Shown here piece by piece: positions 26,560 to 36,900 of a stretch of DNA of 64,000 nucleotides. Position 1 is the first letter of the stretch, and each line of letters starts with the position of its first letter. This DNA comes from Dryomyza anilis (lineage: Eukaryota > Arthropoda > Insecta > Diptera > Dryomyzidae). The DNA lies in assembly GCA_951804985.1 (NCBI GenBank), contig OX638130.1, forward strand, positions 38,516,751 to 38,580,750. The letters are read 5' to 3'. Position numbers and translations under genes: made by a program. The notes under the pieces were generated by a model. That model worked only from the letters and a program-made list of their open reading frames with translations, was not told the DNA's origin and made no database searches.

Positions 26560-26807
26560 GTTAACGTTTAAACCACAACGTTTTGCCCAGTTGGTCAGTG
26601 CGTTTCGTAATATATCTGAAACAGTGTCCACATTATTGCCCGTTGATAAAATCACGAGATCATCAGCGTAGGCTACTACGTGACACTTAGTTTTTTCTAA
26701 ATCCACCGGACCTCATTTAAAACTAAGAGCCAAAGTGTGAGTGATATGACTCCACCTTGAGGAGTACCTCGGTTTACTTTAAATTTATTGTGAATGCTAC
26801 CAATATA
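26560..26807 (-). pseudogene. LINE reverse transcriptase, active-site part beyond the SINE
   Basis: The minus strand reads RGTPQGGVI (about 26745-26775), then VAYADDLVIL (26650-26680), the Y-A-D-D catalytic motif, then a CGLNVN segment near 26560-26590. It continues the RT at 27085 when the SINE and its duplication are removed. Frame breaks lie between the motifs. Further downstream, to about 26130, remnants of the C-terminal region are only weakly readable. Confidence 0.8.
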
Positions 26808-27084
26808 ATAATTTGGCGCTACAGTCCGAGCTCTCTCACCATTTTGAGCTGTGCGTGTTATATTTGTACTAAAAGTGGTGGGACCTACAGTTTATTGTCG
26901 AATCCGAACGGCGGGTGAGAGCTTTTCATAGGCAATGGTTTTACTCTCGTAGGTTTGCCATTTACTGCCGAGAGGTAGCGCGGTATAAAAGATGTTGTTA
27001 GCCCCAGTCCAGGCTTGAACCGGGGACCTTTCGGCTCGCAGTCCAACGCACTAACCACTGAGCTACCGCGGCTACAATGTTAGC
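26808..27084 (-). mobile_element. tRNA-derived SINE in LINE reverse transcriptase
   Basis: On the minus strand the head reads TAGCCGCGGTAGCTCAGTGG (A box) and GGTTCAAGCC (B box), then the standard body. About 15 bp are missing near the tail (between GGACTGTAG and CGAGCTCTCTC in plus orientation). The flanks AATGCTACCAATAT (26794-26807) and AATGCTACAAATAT (27085-27098) differ at one base and look like the target duplication made by LINE machinery. Confidence 0.9.
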
Positions 27085-27861
27085 AATGCTACAAATATTA
27101 GCGTTTATTTTTCTACTTACTAGCATGCCCATAATCCATACTACTAAATCTTTTTTTACGCCTGCGATTGTGAGGTCTCTGCGTATTGTTTCAGAGTGGA
27201 TATTGTTGAAAGCTCCTTCTATATCTAAAAAACCTGCTAGAGTGTAATCTTTGTATCTAAGGGATTTTTCCACGTGCTTAACCACTGCATGTAAAGCATT
27301 TTCTGTGGATTTTCCTTTAATATAGGCGTGTTGACTACTGGAGAAGTTGAAGCTACTGAACTTCGACTTAATATGATTGTCTATAATTCTTTCAAATGAT
27401 TTAAGCATAAAGGAAGATAGTCTGATTGGTCTATAATCCTTCGGTAAGGCGTGTTGAATTTTGCCAGCTTTAGGTATAAATACGACCTTGACTTCGTTCC
27501 ATATTTTAGGAATGTAGTTCTGGTCGATACATGCTTGGAATATTTCGAGAAGCAGTGGTCCCAAAAAATTGAAACTTTTTTGTAGAATTGCTGGATATAT
27601 GCCATCTAGTCCTGGTGATTTGTATGGGGAAAACGTGTTAATTCCCCATTGTATCTTGTCTAATGTAATTATATTACTGATGTCTTTTCTACAAGTTTCA
27701 CGATCTTGGTGAGTGTGGACTTGAGAGCAGCTACTCTGTGTGATGCGTTCACATCCTGGAAAATGTGTTTCCATTAGGAGTTTTATGGTTTCTTCTGATG
27801 TCTGTGTCCAAGTATCATCAGAGTTTTTTAGGTTGCAGGGAACGTGTAGTTGTTTGGACAT
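27085..27861 (-). pseudogene. LINE reverse transcriptase, fingers and palm up to the SINE insertion
   Basis: The 287-codon frame ends inside the SINE; true LINE coding runs from 27861 to 27085. It contains TFSPYKSPGLDGIYPAIL, KVVFIPKAGK, LPKDYRPI, SSFMLKSFERIIDNHI, SQHAYIKGKSTENALHAVV and AGFLDIEGAFNNI (first catalytic Asp). These are RT blocks 1-4 of R1/LOA-type LINEs. The last 27 residues of the open frame derive from the SINE's tRNA-like head. The rest of the RT resumes on the far side of the SINE at 26793. Confidence 0.9.
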
Positions 27862-28029
27862 CAGTTTCCTGAGCCTCGAAGTGTCTTTAACAGTGTTAAG
27901 TTCATTTGTTAATTTTTTCAGAACGTCACGTTTCGATTTCCAAAGGTCTTTTTTATAAGTTCCTAGAATTCCTCTATATATCGACCAGTTGTTAACGCTA
28001 GTTGTAATCTTGTTACTAGTGTTATATCT

Positions 28030-28534
28030 AAAACTTCTTTCCTATTTCTAGTTTGAAAAGTCGGTTCTGACCCTTTGTTTAGTATCTCTAGGTTGTTTTC
28101 CAGTACAAAGTCAAGTACTGATTCGCCGCGATAATTCGTGTCGGTGCTACCCCATAAGTTATGGTGTGCATTGGCGTCACAGCCAACTATGACGTTCAGT
28201 TTGCTCGTGTTAATATATGTTATTAATTGCTTTACGGAAAATATGATGATGATATGTGTATGGAGGTCTTATTTGTATCTAATCTTATTGCGGTTTGGTC
28301 ACGACTGCTATATTGTGTCAGTAATGTCATGTTTAGGCCTTTTTTTTTTTTAGCTAGAATACAAGTTCTAAGTTTCGTGTTACTAGTTGAATGGAAGAGT
28401 ACATACATGTCGTGCTCTAACCCCGATATTTTTTCTTTACTCACCCATGGTTTGTCCATAAATTTGGAATTTTTTCCCAATGTGCAATGGTTCAAAACAG
28501 CAGACGTGCTCCGATTGTCGGCAAAAGTATGCAA
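28030..28534 (-). pseudogene. LINE endonuclease domain
   Basis: The frame from 28534 contains KPWVSKEKISGLEHD (the E-P-W strand has K for the catalytic Glu), then VLFHSTSNTKLRTCILAKK, followed after a frame break near 28225 by VIVGCDANAHHNLWGS (28150-28200; D-A-N-A-H-H of APE endonucleases) and RNRKEVLDITL (28040-28075; the S/D-x-T-L region). This is the complete domain order of an R1/LOA/Jockey-type endonuclease, with at least two breaks. Confidence 0.8.
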
Positions 28535-28599
28535 AGGTGGCTGAGACGAACGTGGTCCCAGTTTAGCGTTTGTCAGACGAGATGGTCCCGGTCCAACAC

Positions 28600-29009
28600 G
28601 ACATGTTAGTTATGCTATGTGGCGAAAGCTTGTGAGTTCATTGCAAATATTCAAATTCATTGCAATACTTCAAAATATAGTTTGCGAAATTTCGTTGTTA
28701 AAAAATTCATTAGAATTCAGGAATCCTAGCATAGAATTTGCTTTAGATATTGCATATTCTCTGTGAGTTTGGAATAAATATGCATGTTAACACCTTACAT
28801 TTATCATAGTTCCACTTAAACAATTTTGTTCACGCCAGGCCATAACAGAGTTTATGTTATCCTGGATTTTTTTTAAATCTTGCACATCGTTGATAATGCG
28901 ATACACTTTTATGTCATCTGCATATAAAAGACATTCACCACTTTGGCAGATTTTGACAACATCGAGGAACTTGAGGAATTTCTGATTTTACATTTATTAT
29001 ATCAGAAAA
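28600..29009 (-). pseudogene. Jockey/CR1-like LINE reverse transcriptase fragment
   Basis: The minus strand reads CLLYADDIKVYRIIND (about 28890-28940; Y-A-D-D active site), then LKKIQDNINSVMAW and a truncated end. It continues upstream at 29304-29444 and, beyond the Harbinger-like element, at 30675-30690. After the W motif the usual LNxxKC sequence is missing, so the 3' part carries a deletion. It is distinct from the LOA-like LINE next to it. Confidence 0.7.
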
Positions 29010-29303
29010 GCGTCGGTCGCTCAAGGTTAGTCCGTTGGACTGCGAGCCGATAGGTCCAAGTTTCAAGCCTTGACTGACATATTTTCATAGAAACATTTTT
29101 CTATACCGCGCTACCTCTCGGCAGTAAATGGCAAACCTTCGAGAGTAAAACATTTCCTATTAAAAGATCTTATCCGCCGTTCGGATTCGGCATTAAACTG
29201 TAGGTCCCACCACTTTCAGTACAAATATAGCACGCACAGCTCAAAATGGTGAGAGAGCTCGGCTTTAGTTTTTATAGGACTGTAGTGCCAAACTATTATT
29301 ATG
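29010..29303 (+). mobile_element. tRNA-derived SINE in Jockey/CR1-like LINE
   Basis: The head is diverged (GGTCGCTCAAGGTTAGTCCG; B-box region AGTTTCAAGCC). The body is typical, ending GTGCCAAACTATTATTATG. A 10-bp duplication TATCAGAAAA flanks it (29000-29009 and 29304-29313), and removing the SINE rejoins the LINE on the minus strand. Confidence 0.9.
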
Positions 29304-29444
29304 TATCAGAAAAATTATTTTACACTATTACAATTAATTTTCTGTTAGAAAGATAAGATGCAATCCAGTTAAAAAAACTGGAATGTAATCGAAACTTTTC
29401 GTTTTAAATGCGGGAATTTAAGATGAAGACTATCAAAAGCCTTA
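29304..29444 (-). pseudogene. Jockey/CR1-like LINE fragment between SINE and Harbinger-like element
   Basis: On the minus strand this begins KAFDSLHLKF (palm motif with the first catalytic Asp). The frame joins an upstream TDFV at 30675-30690 across the Harbinger-like element, with TTA duplicated. The rest is degenerate, with stops, and leads into the fragment at 28600-29009. Confidence 0.7.
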
Positions 29445-30671
29445 GGGGCCTATTATGATTAGCGAAGCGAATGTACTTGGCGAAGCGAACGCTTTGGCGA
29501 AGCGAACGCAATTTGGCGAATGAACTGGCGAATGTACTAATTTTTATGGTTTTAAAAGTGAGCAACACTTACAACATTGACGGATAGAATTACCATTTCA
29601 GAGTTGAAAAAAATAGTATCATGTTGCGTACTTTTAGTACTGCCTTTTTTTTAGAACAGATACTATTTTATCTTAATATCTATTTTTTTATTATTAAAAA
29701 ACCATTTAATATTATTTATGGTTTAAAAAACGTTAACTCGATTCAGAACAATAATACTTTTTCGGTTTTTTGTTATTTTTTGTCTATAAAAGATTAAAAA
29801 GTATCCAAATAAACTTCGGAACAATTCAAATTAGTTAAAATGTACAGTAAAATATGTTTTTAAATGTTAATATTGGAATTATTTTAAAATAAAAATAAAT
29901 ACTTTTTATTAAAAAACGTAGTTTTTTTATTTGGAGCAATACTTCTTTTATTTTAATTTAAAGAAACCCTAGAGTTTCAAAACAGCTGATGTGAATATAC
30001 TTGTTTAGAAAAATAATAAAAATGTTCCAAAAAAACGATGGGCCCAAAGCAATCAAAGAAGAGCGTGTTAAACAGAAGCCAATGCGGTGTGCAGAAAGCT
30101 GGAGCGACGACGATGAGGAAGACTACAATAAGTTACAGTGATGGTGGTCTGTCCTTCAAAGCATTCATCTGTGGCACAAATAACTTCGCGCGATGAACCA
30201 AGCTGCATCCCCAGCAGCAGTCGGAGCAGTTCCAGACATTTCTTTTATTAGTGTTAAGTTTAAAATCAAAATAAAAAGTGTGAAAAAAATAGTTTTTTTT
30301 TACGTTTATTAGTTAGGTCACAAAAAACTCAAAATTATAGACATCCTTCTATAAAAACTAAAGGATAAGATAAATTGAAAATCAGAAAAAGCCTAATAAA
30401 CAAAAGCACAAAAGAAAAAAAAAATAAAAATCAAAAGAAAAACTGAAAAACAATAGATAAAGACACGTTCGCCGATTCGTCACATGAACTGTTGATTCGC
30501 TTGATTTTGACACTTGAAGCGAATGAAAATCGGTTGAGTGTTGCATGTTTTTTTACGTTCGCTTAACTTTTCCCGATTTTTGGCGAATGAAGTCTGGCGA
30601 ATGTAACCGTAATAGCTTTTTGGACGTTCGCTTCGCCAAAACCATTCGCTTCGCTAATCATAATAGGGCCC
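29445..30671. mobile_element. PIF/Harbinger-like non-autonomous element, 1.2 kb, copy 1
   Basis: The ends are inverted repeats, GGGGCCTATTATGATTAGCG on the left and its near-exact complement on the right, extended by repeated GGCGAAGCGAA(C/T)G words for over 100 bp. The flanking duplication is TTA (29442-29444 and 30672-30674); removing the element restores the LINE reading frame, so the 3-bp duplication is secure. A 3-bp TTA/TAA duplication and a GGG/GGC terminus are typical of PIF/Harbinger. The interior has a short ATG frame near 30022 (MFQKND) also found in copy 3 at 41857. Confidence 0.85.
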
Positions 30672-30690
30672 TTAACAAAGTCTGTATACA

Positions 30691-32018
30691 ATTAGGGAAT
30701 ATAATCCCGGGATTCAGGAACCCGATCATTTTCTAGTCCCTAAAATCCTTGGATTAAAAGTACTAATCCCGGGTTTCGGGAAATTTAAGAAATATGACAA
30801 ACTAATACATATCAAAAAAGTAAAATAAAAGTAGACAACAACGAAAAAAAACCAAACTCAATAGCATATGTTTTCAATGTTATATTACATTATTTGATCT
30901 GCACTGTCACTTATTGATTGGCAAGTAGACCTTGACGACAACACGAGATTTCTCAACGTCGTCTATTCAGTTGTGATAGGCGGACGTAGATTACGTAAAA
31001 TAAAAATAAATAAAACTGGGGTTCTTCGAACCCGCACAAGCTCGGGTACAAGCTTCAGTTCTCAATTTTTAAAGAGCATTTCGTGGTTGTAGAACTAAAA
31101 GTCACCAAATACATTTTTATGAAAATCTTAAATTTCAACTTTGTTGGTAATTATTACAAAAAGTAATTGATACATTAAAGTTGAAATACCAATTAATAGA
31201 TCATCATTTTCTTATCATTTGGTACAAATATTGAGCTCATCGATTAAAAATTGAAAGATATAAAAAATGTGTGTAAATGAACAATTTGCATTTTGATAAT
31301 GTAGTTGGTGACTTTTAGTTCTACAACGACGATTTATTCAAATTTTTGAATCAAATAATTTGAATTTTTTTTGGAATGTGACATTAAAAAAAGGAGCATT
31401 TTTTTAATGCCACTGTTCTAGCCTAACGGGTAGAACAGTGGACTTTAACGCTGGACTCAGGAGTTCGATGCCAGCTTATGACAACTGAAAAAAAAAAAAT
31501 AAACATTTTTATTCAATTTTTAAAATTTTGAAGTAAATATGAAAAAAAAGAAGACGAGTGAAAAGAAAAAGAAGTAGAGTGGATGGGAGTGGAGTGGAAG
31601 AAAGAATTTAAAAAAAATATTTTTTTAATTCAGTATTTGTATTAAAAATTAATTGCAATTTCAATAATTTTTAAGAAATATTCATTTAAAAATTGCTCTG
31701 AAATTCAATAAAAATATGTGTTTATTATTATATTTTTCATACAAAAACAAATACATGAATTTATTTAAATTAAAAGTAAATGTCTTTGGACGTAAAACAA
31801 ATACAAATGTAATTATTTCAAAGAAATTTGTATTTGTTTTTAATACAATATTTTTTGAGTGTACAACACATGAAATAAAATTGAGTATACAATCAATTAA
31901 TTAAATCGTATCCCAATTTGGAAAAGCTAAATAAAAGTCTTATATACGATATAAATCTATGAAATTATGTACTATATAAAAATTATTACTTAGAGAAATT
32001 TTGACATCGCATTTTTTA
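30691..32018. other. AT-rich stretch, no gene seen
   Basis: Near 30695-30785 there are inverted CCCGGGATT / AATCCCGGG words, possibly an element end. A tRNA-like segment lies at 31418-31482 (separate entry). The rest is AT-rich with no recognisable coding sequence. Confidence 0.4.
31418..31482 (+). other. tRNA-like segment (possible head of another SINE)
   Basis: The segment has an A-box-like CTAGCCTAACGGGTAGAACAG and, 30 bp later, a B-box-like GAGTTCGATGCC, at tRNA-like spacing, followed by an A-rich run. It does not match the main SINE family. It does not fold obviously into a full cloverleaf by eye, so I do not call it a tRNA gene. Confidence 0.35.
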
Positions 32019-33117
32019 TGGGTGATTCCACGTCAGATCAACCAGAGGTTCGACAGCACCATTTTAGAATTTTGTAGGATAGTTTATGACTTAAGGAAAA
32101 CGCAAAATTTCACTGCAGTGGTTTTAGAGATATGAGTCCTTGAAATATGAAAAACTAACAAAAAATGCACAAAGTTTCGCTAGCTTAACTTACTGTAACT
32201 TAGGAAATAGTTAACTTAATTAGAAAATTGTTTAATATTAAGGTGACCATAGGTATTATTTAAATAGAATATCTCAATAACTCCCTTTCTTTAAAATTAC
32301 AAATATATGTTAAAATATATGTTAAAGAGTATCCTTGTGCTAACAAGCTTTAAAATTTTCCAAGTGTTGTTCGGGCTCGTTCCCTCGATATTAATCAAAA
32401 TATTTTATAAAGTAGAACTTTTCATATGAAATTTTTATTATACAATTTTGTAATTATTTTCTTTGTAATGTTATTAAACTATAAAAGCTATTAAAATTTA
32501 TTTTAAAGCTTTTAAAAGGAATAAATAATTTGGGGTGACCATATTTGTTAGGTGACCAACCGTAAATATAGATCTTTAGTCTGAGTTTTACTTTACCAGC
32601 CGAAGTGAAATATTTTTTTTTCTTCAAACTATCCACTCTGTTTGGATTCAAAACTAAAATAAATGTACAAATTAGGGTACGGGCGGATCTGTGGTACCCT
32701 AGAAAAATCGAAAAGCTTGTACACCTATCTATATTAACATGTAGATACTCAAATGAAAGGTAATGATCTCTGACTGTATAAAATAGACGCATGCTTTAAT
32801 TTTAAAAACGGTTCCAAGGTCACTACGATTATCGGGTAAGGAAAATAATTACATATTCACAATCGTAAGATCAATACCTAATATTAAAAATTTAAAATTT
32901 TTGCACTTTTGCACAAGTTAAGCTAGTGCAACTTTGTGCATTTTTGATGACTCATATTTCAAGGACTCATATCTCTGAAACCACTACAGTTAGAAAACTG
33001 TAATTGTGCGTTTTTCTTAAGTTTAAGTCATAAAACCATTCTACAAAATTTCATTAATTTCTGAGATGGTGCTGCAAAATTTTAAAATTTTCAATTGATT
33101 TGACGTAGAATAACCCA
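32019..33117. mobile_element. Long-TIR non-autonomous element, 1.1 kb
   Basis: The left end TGGGTGATTCCACGTCAGATC and the reverse complement of the right end TGGGTTATTCTACGTCAAATC open inverted repeats that run about 190-200 bp. Shared inner blocks are CAGCACCAT, GGTTTTAGAGATATGAGTCC-type and TTGAAATATGA. The flanks are TA on both sides, suggesting a TA target. No transposase frame lies inside. The arms are clearly diverged, so the copy is old. Confidence 0.8.
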
Positions 33118-33295
33118 TATGTTTTATTTGATTCGATTTATTATAATTTTTTGAAAAATAAAAACTTTAAACCCAATTGTTTTTTTAACAGTCAAGACAA
33201 AATTTAATAAAAATGCGAACATTCTAAATAGTTTTTATTTACATATTTGCATATAAATTCGAAATTTTTAATGTTTTTATATCATTTTTGTTTTT

Positions 33296-33892
33296 TATAC
33301 CCTACACTAAGAGTGAAAGGGTATATTTAGTTTGGTACGCCGTTTGTAACACCCAGAAGGTAGCATCTCCGGTATGGAAAAGTATATATATTCTTGATCA
33401 ACATGACCTCCTGAGTCGATTTAGCGATGTCCGTCTGTCCGTCTGTCTGTCCGTCCGTCTGTCTGTCCGTCTGTCTGTCTGTCTGTTGAAATCCCTACTA
33501 CTTTTAAAATTGAAGAGCTAGATAAATGAAACTTATAACTTTGATTACTAATATACCTACCACTTATGTTCAAATACCTCATATAAAATGTACATATAAA
33601 GATCAACTTTTATGTATACGTGCTTACGTAAACTTTTTTGGTCAAATATATATTGACATCATGCTCAAGTACGTGATAATAATGTTTTCCGGCGAAAAGA
33701 CTTGTGGTTCATTCAAATATGGGTATCAAATGAATAGAAATTTTTCAGCGATTGAATGTTTGTAGTTATTTTCAGGATTCGTGTAGGGTATTTATAGTCG
33801 GCTTAGACCGACTATAATTTTGATAATCCTAACTATCATAATTACACCTACTTTAAAATTTCCCATGTGATCTAACCTTCCCAACTGGTTTT
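33296..33892 (+). mobile_element. INE-1/DINE-1-like Helentron, copy c
   Basis: It begins TATACCCTACACTAAGAGTG and has an expanded CTGT/CCGT microsatellite (33429-33486). It has an internal deletion in the central part and keeps the TATAGTCGGC...CCGACTATAATTTTG hairpin at 33794-33823, then the shared 3' end to about 33892. Confidence 0.85.
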
Positions 33893-35070
33893 TTTTGTAT
33901 TTAGGATGTCATGATAAAAATAGTTTTGAACATATTCCGGGATGGAAAAGTTTTCAATTACGAAATACTAAAATTTCTCGAAATTGTATTCCCTATATAC
34001 AATACATTGAATTGAAATCATATTTCGATTGCTTCGAAATATTTTTTATATTTTTGTAGAGGTTAATAATCTCTTATTAACAAGTTTGTCCATAATTTTT
34101 GGTATAATTGATAATATAACAATTGGTCTGAAGTTTTTAATAAACATTTTTGAATAGACTTTTATATTGGTGTGATTTAAACTATCTTCCTCATCATCCA
34201 CTCATAGATAGATCAAAGAAGAGTGTTCGTTATGTCAATAACCACGTACTCTGCATCAATTTCAATGAAAAAATTGAGACAATGTTGGGGAAAGGTCCGT
34301 AGGCTGGACATAGTTTTGTATTTTGTCTATAATATTTTGTGTGCAAATAAGTTAGTGGAATAATATATACCATTTTAAAGTGCATTTAATGGGATAACTT
34401 TTATGGTTACATAAAAATTAAAAAAAAATACTGCCTACGTTCTGAAATACGTTGGTTGGGCCAAAACGAAAAATTGTTAAAAACCTTTCAAAAAAGACCA
34501 AAAATGAATTATTTTAATTATATTAGTCTGTTTCAATCAATCTGTATAATTTTTCATTTAATAGAACGTGTAAAAAAAGAAAACAAATCGCGGTGGCCCA
34601 ACCTACGGATCTTTCCCCTATATATTCATTGTTGGTATGTATTTTTTGGTTGAGTGTACCAGTAATTTACTTTGATAATTCTACGCACTTTATTCATACA
34701 AAATATTTGCTTAGTTTTAGTAGTTGAATAGTTAAAATTTGACTTATGCTGAAAAACTTTTGTTCATAAATAAAATGAACGCTTTTAATTGAGACACTGT
34801 TCATAATATATATGAAAAATAACTATATTCATAATTTATTCTTTGTATATACGAATTGTACAATTTAAGCGAAACTAACATAATTGTTATGAATTGCGTT
34901 CATTGAGGTATTCATATTCATTTTTGCACTGCTTTGCAGCCTCTACATATGTGCAATTCATAAGCGTTATTGAAAAATATAAAACCAGTCCATAAAAAGA
35001 AGCATAGAATATACAAAATAAAGTAAGTAAGTAGGTATTTATGTATTTGTGTATGCAACTATATATATAA
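33893..35070. other. AT-rich stretch, no gene seen
   Basis: A possible small inverted-repeat element lies at 34450-34602 (CGTTGGTTGGGCC and GGCCCAACCTACG). Near 34760-34910 the sequence is rich in TTCATAA / TTATGAA words like those of the foldback family at 35826. No coding motif. Confidence 0.35.
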
Positions 35071-35825
35071 GACACCTAGCCGGAGGTTCAAAATCCGGAG
35101 CCTCTACTTGTAAAGATGAGAACGGGTATCTAGTGACAGATATCCAGAGCACACTGAAGATATGGAGGGATGTGCGGTTTCTGGAAAATTCACCATAGAC
35201 CAGATTTTCACATTGCGCCTAAACCAGGAAAAGACCCTAGAAAAACAAATCGACACCTACCACCTATTAGTCGACTATAAAGCCGCCTTCGACACTCCGA
35301 TAAGGGAACGCCGCAATGTCTGAGTTCGGTATACTTGCGAAACTTAAAAGGCTTTGCAGGATGACCCTGAGCAACACACGTTGCTCAGTAAGAATAGGAA
35401 AATACCTCTCCGAGCCATTTCATACCGAACGAGGTTTCAGGCAGGGTGACTCCCTATCGTGCGACTTTTTTAATTTATTGATGAAGAAGATAGCGGCTCT
35501 ATCCTCAACAAAAGTGTCATGCTGCTCGCATATGCCGATTATATTGAAATCATTGGCAGGAGCACACGAGCAGTCAGCGCAGCATTCTCCAGATTGGAGA
35601 AAGAGTCGCGTCGAATAGGTCTAGTGGTGAACGAGGACAAGATGAAGTTCCTTGTGTCAACAAGCAGAAAGGAGTCCGTGCATTATGAAGAACTTCGTCT
35701 ATTTGGGATCCAGCATCAAGAGCAACAACGACGCCAGCTTGGAGATTAAACGGAGAATAATTCTTGCCAACAGGTGCTACTTTGGGCTCAGTAGGAAATT
35801 GAAAAGTAGAGCTCTCTCTCGCCAC
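35071..35825 (+). pseudogene. RTE-like LINE fragment, internally deleted
   Basis: It is homologous to 54710-55945. The order is a segment before RT (TSDIQ.TLK-like), then after a deletion of about 430 bp relative to the other copy the RT with a DTP/AAFD region, then GFRQGDSLSCDFFNLLM (35430-35485), a damaged YADYIEIIG where the active site should read YADD (35524-35550), LVVNEDKMKFLVS and KRRIILANRCYFGLSRKLKSRALS. The frame shifts several times. The 3' side is cut by the foldback element. The second active-site Asp is replaced by Tyr. Confidence 0.8.
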
Positions 35826-36900
35826 AAAAATAACGCTCATACTATGAATGATGAATTTGTTCATCGATTTTATGAATTTTTCAATATTACTCAATTAATG
35901 ACCAAATTCATCCAATTTATGAATCGTTCATAAAACCGTAATGAAAAAGTTCATAATATTTATGAAAAAATTCATGATATTTATGAACTTTTAAACTCTA
36001 TAAAAATAAAAATAAACTATTTTTTTTATTTTTTTGTATTATTTTTTTTATTTTATTATATTACTTTTTTATTTTATTTTATTATTTTAATTTATTTATT
36101 TTTTATACTACTTTCATTTTATTTTTACTTTTGCTGTTGCTGTCTATTGCTGCGATATTAAGTACCTGCGGCGCACGTTTCGTTGGAGTTGTAAACAGCA
36201 AAGGAAACGATTTGCTCTTTAAGTATGAAATGACATACGAATAAACAAAAACTAAGAATTGTATATGCCAACATCGACTATCGACGCGTTGCGACGAGTA
36301 GTCAACATAATCACTGCCCGCCATGCGACATGACGCGTCAGTAAATAAAAATATCTATTTTTAGAATGGTCAAAATGGGTGCAGGTCTCTTATACGATCA
36401 TACACAAATAATCAAATACTTACCTACCTACTTTGTGTTGTATTTTCTATGCTCCTTTTTGTGGACTGTTTTTTTGTTTTTTATTTTGCAGTATCGCCTT
36501 TGAGCTCGGCTGAATTACACATCACGTGAAGGCTGCGCTGCTTTGCGTCAAAAAATTAATACGAATACCTTTATGAACGAAATTCACAACAATTTTGAAC
36601 GCGTTTATTATATCAATTTCGCTCAAATTGTGTTTCCCATATATATTCTTAACGATGTCGAAATTAACGGCGTTCATTCAATTTATGAACAACATTTTTC
36701 TGTGTATAAATAGGGGCAGTGATTATTTTGCGCGTCGCGACACGTCGATAGACGATGATGACAGATACAGTTCTTGGTACTTATACAACGAATAGTTTCC
36801 TCTGTTTTTTACAAGCCCAAAGGAACGTGCTCCGCAGGTACCTAACATCGGCAATAAACAGCAGCAACAGCAAGAGCAGATATAAAATAAAATGAAAGAA
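35826..36900. mobile_element. Foldback/long-inverted-repeat element, copy 1
   Basis: The segment 36104-36325 and the reverse complement of 36716-36895 match in blocks (TATTGCTG..., GTACCTGCGG.GCACGTT, ACTATCGACG, AATCACTGCCC), giving arms of about 200 bp around a 390-bp core. The outer parts are rich in TTCATAAA / TTTATGAA words in both orientations. The segment 35870-36530 is shared with 58740-59290. It directly follows the truncated RTE LINE. Exact ends and duplication were not resolved. Confidence 0.75.

Larger units (their letters stand above)
26130..28560 (-). mobile_element. R1/LOA-like LINE, 5'-truncated, interrupted by a SINE
   Basis: Read on the minus strand it holds endonuclease (28534 to about 28030), reverse transcriptase (27861 to 27085, then 26807 to about 26570) and downstream sequence in ORF2 order. 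Motifs such as FLDIEGAF, PKDYRPI.LSSFMLKSFERI and AYIKGKSTENALH are close to LOA/Bilbo-type elements from memory. The copy has stops and frameshifts, and a SINE at 26808-27084 splits the RT. The 3' end and tail are unclear. Confidence 0.8.

Noticed and set aside
26995..27075. A tRNA gene on the minus strand at the head of the SINE
   Set aside because: A and B boxes are present, but the same head occurs in several dispersed copies fused to the SINE body, and the acceptor stem does not close. It is a SINE promoter.
32454..32792. 112-codon minus-strand frame inside the long-TIR element
   Set aside because: No transposase motif (no DDE/DDD signature) and AT-driven composition.
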